Source of the DNA: Lactuca virosa
Lineage: Eukaryota > Streptophyta > Magnoliopsida > Asterales > Asteraceae
Reading direction: 5' to 3'
Length of the DNA: 64,000 bases
Assembly (NCBI GenBank): GCA_928212115.1
Contig: CAKMRJ010005523.1
Location: forward strand, 109,715,332 to 109,779,331
The notes under the pieces were generated by a model that was not told the origin of the DNA, ran no database searches, and saw only the letters and a program-made list of their open reading frames with translations. A program made the translations under genes and the position numbers. Each line of letters starts with the position of its first letter. Position 1 is the first letter of the stretch. Shown here in pieces: positions 58,514-64,000 of this stretch.

Positions 58514-58757
58514 TAACTGTCAGAATTCTCATTTCTGCTGAGGGATCTCTCACACACACTCTACAATTTCCCTGGTTTCGTCTTGGCCCCTCTTGAATCG
58601 AGTACAGATCCTCTGCTTTCAGTAGTATGGGCCCCTACTACCTTCCACATCTATCCGTACTTTCATCAAGAACTGCCTTGACTCCACCAAGTCCCTTCTA
58701 CTGCTACTGATCTCTGCTACTCTCATCCTAGGCTTGCCCTAGGGAAACCTCTGACTA
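58514..58757 (-). other. Leader remnant of Ty3 element 3
   Basis: Upstream of gag, carrying the conserved palindrome block. It stops abruptly at the LTR of Ty3 element 4, so no primer-binding site or LTR of element 3 remains. Confidence 0.65.
58621..58642 (-). promoter_or_regulatory. Conserved 22-nt palindrome (GGGCCC core), third copy
   Basis: Same arms as at 20662 with a GGGCCC core; 9 of 11 positions pair normally on the sense strand, one as G-U and one is mismatched. Located just upstream of gag, as in Ty3 element 1. Confidence 0.6.
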
Positions 58758-60844
58758 TGACAACCGTCAAATTTCGGTCAAGGCAAAGTCAAACTAAGTC
58801 AACAAGTCAAACCGGTCAACTCCCTTAACCCTTGTATGTTAGGGTTTACGTTATGTAATAACTGTACAATTCGCTACTTTAATGAGAAAACATCATTTGG
58901 AAAATTTGTGTGTTTGATTTTCCTTAGCCTTTACAGTGCTAAACAACATTGGAAATTTAATAAACCCTACTCAAGATTACTTGACGCTAATAGGATCAAA
59001 ACCCATACACTACGATATAAATTGACGTTAATAGCAACATAGTATAGTACAACGTTATAACTATAATCCAATTAAATTATGATAGCATATTAAAATCAAA
59101 TCAAAGTATAATGCTCTAATTAAATTAAAAGAATCAAACTTGAATACTATAATTAAACTTCAAATCAAAGTAGATTGTTATAATCAAATAATAACCTATC
59201 TTTTATAAAACTCTATTTTTATAAACTTTACATTAAATTTTATAAAACTCTTATATTAATTATGTAAAAGATGCTTGTGTTAGTGGGAAATTATGAAGAC
59301 CACCAAAAGCAAAAAGATTATTCCCATGGTCTCCCACTCACACCTCCCATCCACTTTCCTTTCTTTTTTCTCCCAACACATTATTCTCTTCACCACTTAA
59401 ACCTTCTCTATTCTTTCTCTCACTCTCAATCTCGAAATTCATCCAAGAAATACTCATATTCCAGCCAAGAACAATCTATTATACTCCAATCTTCATCCCT
59501 CTTGAAGCATTCAACAAGGTATGTTGTTAAAAGTTTCAAATTCATACAAGAAACAAATTAAATCCACCAAACTATCTAAAACTCATTTTATGCATAAACC
59601 TGATTTTTCTCAGAATCCCATCAATAAAATAAGAAGTTCTGAAAATTTTCAGAAAATAACTTATTTTTATTGAATTACTATAATTATTGCAATAAAGTAG
59701 GGCAATAATTCACATAAAATACTTTTTGCATTCAATAAATTCTGAGAAAATTCTGGGATGACCTATATATTGATTAAACATAATTTATTAAGTTTCATGC
59801 ATTTATATTACTGTTTACTATTATTTATGATTTTACTGATTAATTAATAATGAAATATATAAAAAATACTTCCCATAGTCACAAATATCCGAAACTTATA
59901 CAATGGGTTATATATTATGTTATAAAACTATGGTTAATTTTACAGAATTTTTTGGGAATCATTTATTATTTTTCCCGGATTTTGTTGTTGTTTAATCATT
60001 AAAGTATTAAATAAATACTAAAACAGTTCAGAAAAATATAAAATTTTTACAGTAATTATTATTGTATGAAATAATGATTTCCTAATAATTTCATAATTTT
60101 TCAATACTGTTTACTATTTAAAACCATTTTCCTAAGTATTTAAGCATGTAAAAATGCATTTTAATGATTATTTCATATAAATAATTGTTAAAATCTATAA
60201 ATAATTATAATTGGGCAAGTTATTATTTTAATAAGAAATTATTAAAATCTGGCCTAAATTGAAAATATAAATTAATTATGCAAAGTAATTAATTCAATTT
60301 AAAATTCATTTAACAAATGAATACCTTAATATTCTAATCAAAATGAATTATTGTTAATTCATCTAATATAAGAATATGTGTCTAATTATTTGTATTAATA
60401 CTCTATTCTCGTTTAGCAGTTCCTAAACCAAAACTATTAATTATATTAAGTTATACGCCATTTTGACCCGAATCGTCTATCGTACGACACACGTATTTCG
60501 TTTTGGGACTAAAGTGAGTAATCTACCCCATACTTTATAATTTTCAATACTTTTGGGGTGTATCATGTGGTTCTAATATGTTCCAACTTCATTTTATTGT
60601 TTTATCACAATTGAGACATTGTTGGGACATTTATACGTGAGTCATTAATTGTATAACTATTGTTTGTTTACGCTACATGTACTTGTAGTGCATTACCATT
60701 TTTAGTCTAATCTCCATGACTATGCCCGTATTCTTGAGGTACGTTATGGACAATAATAGCGCTATTGGGTTGACCACCCCGCCTTGGGATGCTAAGGTGA
60801 TTGATCGCACGTGGTTGAGTGTGTTTGATGATTAGATGCTCCAT

Positions 60845-60928
<84 letters not shown>

Positions 60929-61351
60929 GAGGACTTATTGTTGTTGTTATCATTTGTTAATCAATTTTTGATTTATAAACCGTTATCTCAAATACAATTG
61001 TTTGCCGACTTCAAAAGAAAACAAATTTCAAATTATAAATGTTTCAACTTCACAATTTTCTCTACTAAAATTAGATTACTCACCAACTCTCGTAGTTGAC
61101 CTGTTTTTACCCATGATGCAGATTTGAAGAATGAAGTTGATGAAAAATAGGTTGTGCCTTAGAAATCCACAAGACTATTTAAATTTGATGTAATAAATGT
61201 TGTTCGTATTTGGATTTGTATTTGTATGTGGTGGATCTTGTTTGCATACTTAGTACTTAATTGAATCTAATCATATTATAACATAGTTGTCATGAGACTT
61301 TGAACAATATATCACGCCTTGATCGATTCCGACAAGGATCGGGGTGTGACA
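58758..61351 (+). repeat. 5' LTR of Ty3 element 4 (about 2.6 kb)
   Basis: Begins TGACAACCGTCAAATTTCGG and ends GGGGTGTGACA directly before the primer-binding site. AT-rich, with a long TA repeat. The left edge is set by the TG and the change of sequence, since the partner LTR is not in the window. Confidence 0.75.
60847..60924 (+). repeat. (TA)39 microsatellite in the LTR
   Basis: Uninterrupted TA repeat of about 78 bp. Confidence 0.95.
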
Positions 61352-61353
61352 GA

Positions 61354-61367
61354 TTGGTATCAGAGCC
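61354..61367 (+). promoter_or_regulatory. Primer-binding site of Ty3 element 4
   Basis: TTGGTATCAGAGCC, complementary to initiator Met-tRNA. Confidence 0.9.
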
Positions 61368-62177
61368 CTTGACTATAGGGAATTAGGTTAATTGCCTTGA
61401 CCTAGTCTATAGCCTCTAGGGTCCTCTCGTATGCTAGTTTATAAAATGCACACACAACTGCATGCAATTCACACTTAGAAAAGCCTAGGAATACCTTTGT
61501 GTGTTAATTGCTCCCTTAAGTGCATACGTATTACTCCTAACACTTATATGTGTGCATACACTGGTGAATATTCTCCTCTTTCTCTGAAAATCACACACAT
61601 ATTCAAGTGGTTTTAAAAAAAATGTATATACATATATATTCCTTAGAGCTCATAGGAAATTCAAAGTCATCCACTCTAGTTGGGTAGGATCATAGTAATG
61701 GACGCGTAGTAACTGGAAGGGGGAGGTGCCGGTAGCCCGAAAGTCATGACTAGGCAAGCATTCGTATACATCCCAATCAACCGAGGGACCAGTTTGCTTA
61801 TCTGGGGACCAAAGGCGAGAGTTCCCAAACCTATAGGCCAAAGCGCGTCATTCACATTACTTTTGAGCCATCAAAATACCCGACCTTATCAAACGTATCC
61901 GAAAGGATACACTCCAAAATGGCCAACTCATTGGACTATTAAGTTCCCTAATGGGCCTAGTAGTGGGAAAGACATGTGAAAACTTAGTTTTGTGGGGGCC
62001 CACGCAAGTGCTACATGTTTCACATTTAGTAACCATGGAAAGCCCAAAAGGTGCCCAACACTCCTAACCATGGCCCAACAAGTGTTTTACAATTATTTTA
62101 CCCAACAATGTCTAAAAACTTTATTTCCATAATCAATTTACAAATAACTCACAAGTCCATATGCGTGTTTCTCGTAG
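61368..62177 (+). other. Untranslated leader of Ty3 element 4
   Basis: No coding region. The palindrome found in the other three Ty3 elements was not found here. Confidence 0.65.
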
Positions 62178-63257
62178 ATGGCATTACGACCCCCATACGC
62201 TGCTCGCAACAACCGAAGGCTAGCTGCCCTTATCGCCAAGGAGGTAGCAAACGTCATCCCAACAATTGCAACCCAACTTCATTCTCTTCATCCACAAGCT
62301 CCAGCAACCACTCCTCGTTGCTCGTTCAAGCACTTGCGTAACTGCAATCCGCCTTACTTCAAAGGCATCGATGGTGCCACCGCACTCCTCACATGGATTA
62401 AAGAAATGGAGAGTACTTTCATCTATAGCGAGTGTACTGAGGACCTGATGGTCCGTCATGCTACAGGGTGCCTCCAAGGTCATGCTCTCACATGGTGGAA
62501 CCTAGAAAAACGGGCAAAGGGAGAGGTTGTTGCCTTGGGAATGACCTGGTCAAAACTAAAGGAACGCATGATGGAGAAGTTCTGCCCTGACAGCGAATTG
62601 CAAACTCTCGAGGATGAATTCTGGAATCTGAAACAGGTGGGAGGCGACAACGCGACCTACACCAATAGATTCCATGATCTCTCGAGACTCCTACCTCACA
62701 TGGTTCAACCTATGAAAACTGCAATACGCCGCTACATCAAAGGGTTACCACGCCAGATCCGTGATTCGGTGACCAGCAGCAGGCCATCTACCCTAGAATC
62801 CGCCATTGAAATAGCAGGTCAACTCAACGAGGACAATATGAACGATGGTGTCCTCCCACGCAAGGGTTCAAAGATGTCAACTGAAAAGCCGACCCCTGAG
62901 ACCCCCCTAATTGTCAAGTCCGAGTCCTCCCACCGACATGACAAAAAGAAGCGGAAAAGTCATCACCACAACCATGCTGTTATTACCCCTGGTACTCCTA
63001 TCACCCAAGTCACCCCACAAGCCCAACCGAATAAAAAGCCGTATACCGGACCTCACCCCCTCTGTAACCACTGTAACTATCACCATATGACCACCAGCCC
63101 GTGTCGCCTCTGTACGAATTGTGGTCGCTATGGCCACTTGGCGGACACATGTCGTGCACAAAAAACTCAGCGACCACTCTATCTACCCTCAAATCAGCAA
63201 ACACAAACCCGATATCCAACTGGAACATGCTTCAACTGTGAGAAACGCGTGTCCTAG
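62178..63257 (+). CDS. Gag of Ty3 element 4 (359 aa), second knuckle broken
   Basis: Start MALRPPYAARNNRRLAALIA. The gag core includes PPYFKGIDGATALLTWIKEM, LTWWNLEKRA and WSKLKERMMEKFCPDSELQT, with YIKGLPRQIRDSV after it. A basic His/Lys-rich linker leads to the zinc knuckle CTNCGRYGHLADTC, intact. A second knuckle begins CFNC, but its middle is deleted and the frame shifts to a stop after EKRVS. Confidence 0.85.
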   Translation: MALRPPYAARNNRRLAALIAKEVANVIPTIATQLHSLHPQAPATTPRCSFKHLRNCNPPYFKGIDGATALLTWIKEMESTFIYSECTEDLMVRHATGCLQGHALTWWNLEKRAKGEVVALGMTWSKLKERMMEKFCPDSELQTLEDEFWNLKQVGGDNATYTNRFHDLSRLLPHMVQPMKTAIRRYIKGLPRQIRDSVTSSRPSTLESAIEIAGQLNEDNMNDGVLPRKGSKMSTEKPTPETPLIVKSESSHRHDKKKRKSHHHNHAVITPGTPITQVTPQAQPNKKPYTGPHPLCNHCNYHHMTTSPCRLCTNCGRYGHLADTCRAQKTQRPLYLPSNQQTQTRYPTGTCFNCEKRVS

Positions 63258-63906
63258 GCTAGTCAATATCATCAACACCCAAGCCCAGGCAAATCCAACA
63301 ATGCAGGTTCCAGCTCCCAAAGGCCGAGCCTTTGTCATTACCGCAACCCAAGCAAAGACCGATAACAAGGTCGTAAATGGTACGTTTCTCATAAATGACT
63401 GCTACGCGTCAGTACTTTTTGATTCAGGTGCCGATAAAAGTTTTGTGTCTTTGGAATTTGAACCCACACTTCACACATCTCGCACGATTCTTGATGAGTA
63501 CTTTACCGTAGAAGTCGCCGATGGAAAATACGTTTCACTCAATGCAGTCATCCAATATTGCACTTTCGATTTTTGTGGTCATAAATTTTCTGTCAATTTA
63601 GTTCCTATGGAACTTGGTAGCTTCGACATTATCGTAGGAATGTATTGGCTATCCCAAAACCATGTTGAAATAGTATGTTACGATAAGTTCATTCGTATTC
63701 CTCTCGCCGACGGTCAAAGTCTTCGTATTTATGGCGAGACTCATTCGAAAAAGCTTAGTCTTATGTCATGTACTCAAGCTCGATCATATCTACGAAATGA
63801 ATATATGGCTTTCTTAGCCCATGTGGTGGAAACAAAGGTCAAAGAAAAGAAGATCGAAGATATTCAGGGTAGACTCATTAGGATCAACAGTCTAATAAAA
63901 TTTTAA
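63241..63906 (+). CDS. Aspartic protease region of Ty3 element 4
   Basis: The frame resumes at RNACPRLVNI, the end of the second knuckle. It reads KGRAFVITATQAK, then YASVLFDSGADKSFVSLEF, where DSGA is the retroviral-type protease active site, then LGSFDIIVGMYWLSQNHVEI, the conserved protease end. It ends in a stop at 63904-63906, before the reverse transcriptase, so pol is probably broken again or continues in another frame beyond 63906. Confidence 0.82.
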   Translation, partial: RNACPRLVNIINTQAQANPTMQVPAPKGRAFVITATQAKTDNKVVNGTFLINDCYASVLFDSGADKSFVSLEFEPTLHTSRTILDEYFTVEVADGKYVSLNAVIQYCTFDFCGHKFSVNLVPMELGSFDIIVGMYWLSQNHVEIVCYDKFIRIPLADGQSLRIYGETHSKKLSLMSCTQARSYLRNEYMAFLAHVVETKVKEKKIEDIQGRLIRINSLIKF

Positions 63907-64000
63907 TTACACATAACTGGGGGCATGTCGAGTGAATCTTAGGAGTGGATCAGACATGGAACAAATCACAAGATTATAATCAAATTATTCCTACTAAATT

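Larger units (their letters stand above)
58758..64000 (+). mobile_element. Ty3/gypsy element 4, 5' half, cut by window end
   Basis: LTR 58758-61351, primer-binding site 61354-61367, gag and protease on the plus strand. The rest of pol and the second LTR lie beyond the window. Confidence 0.85.

Overview
This is a 64 kb piece of a plant nuclear genome. The sequence is AT-rich, the genes have introns with GT..AG borders, and most of it is transposable element. The gene homologies and LTRs full of ACTCGCCGAGTC-type words fit an Asteraceae genome, most likely lettuce or a close relative. The species call is an inference from pattern memory, not a search result.

Layout. (1) 1-7.4 kb: the end of a Ty3/gypsy-type LTR, a copia integrase relic, an LTR-like fragment, a Helitron 3' end and a hAT-type MITE. 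(2) 7.5-23.9 kb: a three-layer nest. A MITE was hit by a gag-only Ty3 element (minus strand, 2.2 kb LTRs, target duplication CTAGG), and that element was hit by a degenerate Ty1/copia element (749 bp LTRs, target duplication GTTCC). (3) 24.5-31.3 kb: genic island with an IPT9-type tRNA dimethylallyltransferase (11 exons, minus) and a 342-residue acidic plant protein of unknown function (4 coding exons, minus). (4) 31.9-39.9 kb: a Mutator-like element carrying non-TIR DNA, two hAT-type MITEs, Helitron ends with a Pif1-helicase tail, a syntaxin (SYP2 class) pseudogene and a glycosyltransferase-like pseudogene. (5) 40.9-42.8 kb: an intronless ABCG10-type half transporter (minus). (6) 43.9-45.6 kb: MITEs and tandem repeats. 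(7) 45.6-64 kb: a gag-only Ty3 element fused to part of a second Ty3 element. The second element is interrupted by a young copia element with near-identical LTRs, and the cluster ends with the 5' half of a plus-strand Ty3 element running off the window.

Three genuine host genes are supported. IPT9 would modify tRNA next to the anticodon, ABCG10 would export a small molecule across a membrane, and the third is uncharacterised. They do not form a pathway. IPT9 and ABCG10 are both broken by apparent single-base insertions. Similar single-base breaks occur in the young copia element and the syntaxin relic, so sequence error versus real decay must be settled before either gene is called dead.

The most unusual signal is a 22-nt palindrome in a roughly 60-nt conserved block shared by three Ty3 elements. 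Its centre changes from GGGCCC to ATGCAT with pairing kept, as expected for a selected RNA hairpin or dimer-initiation site.
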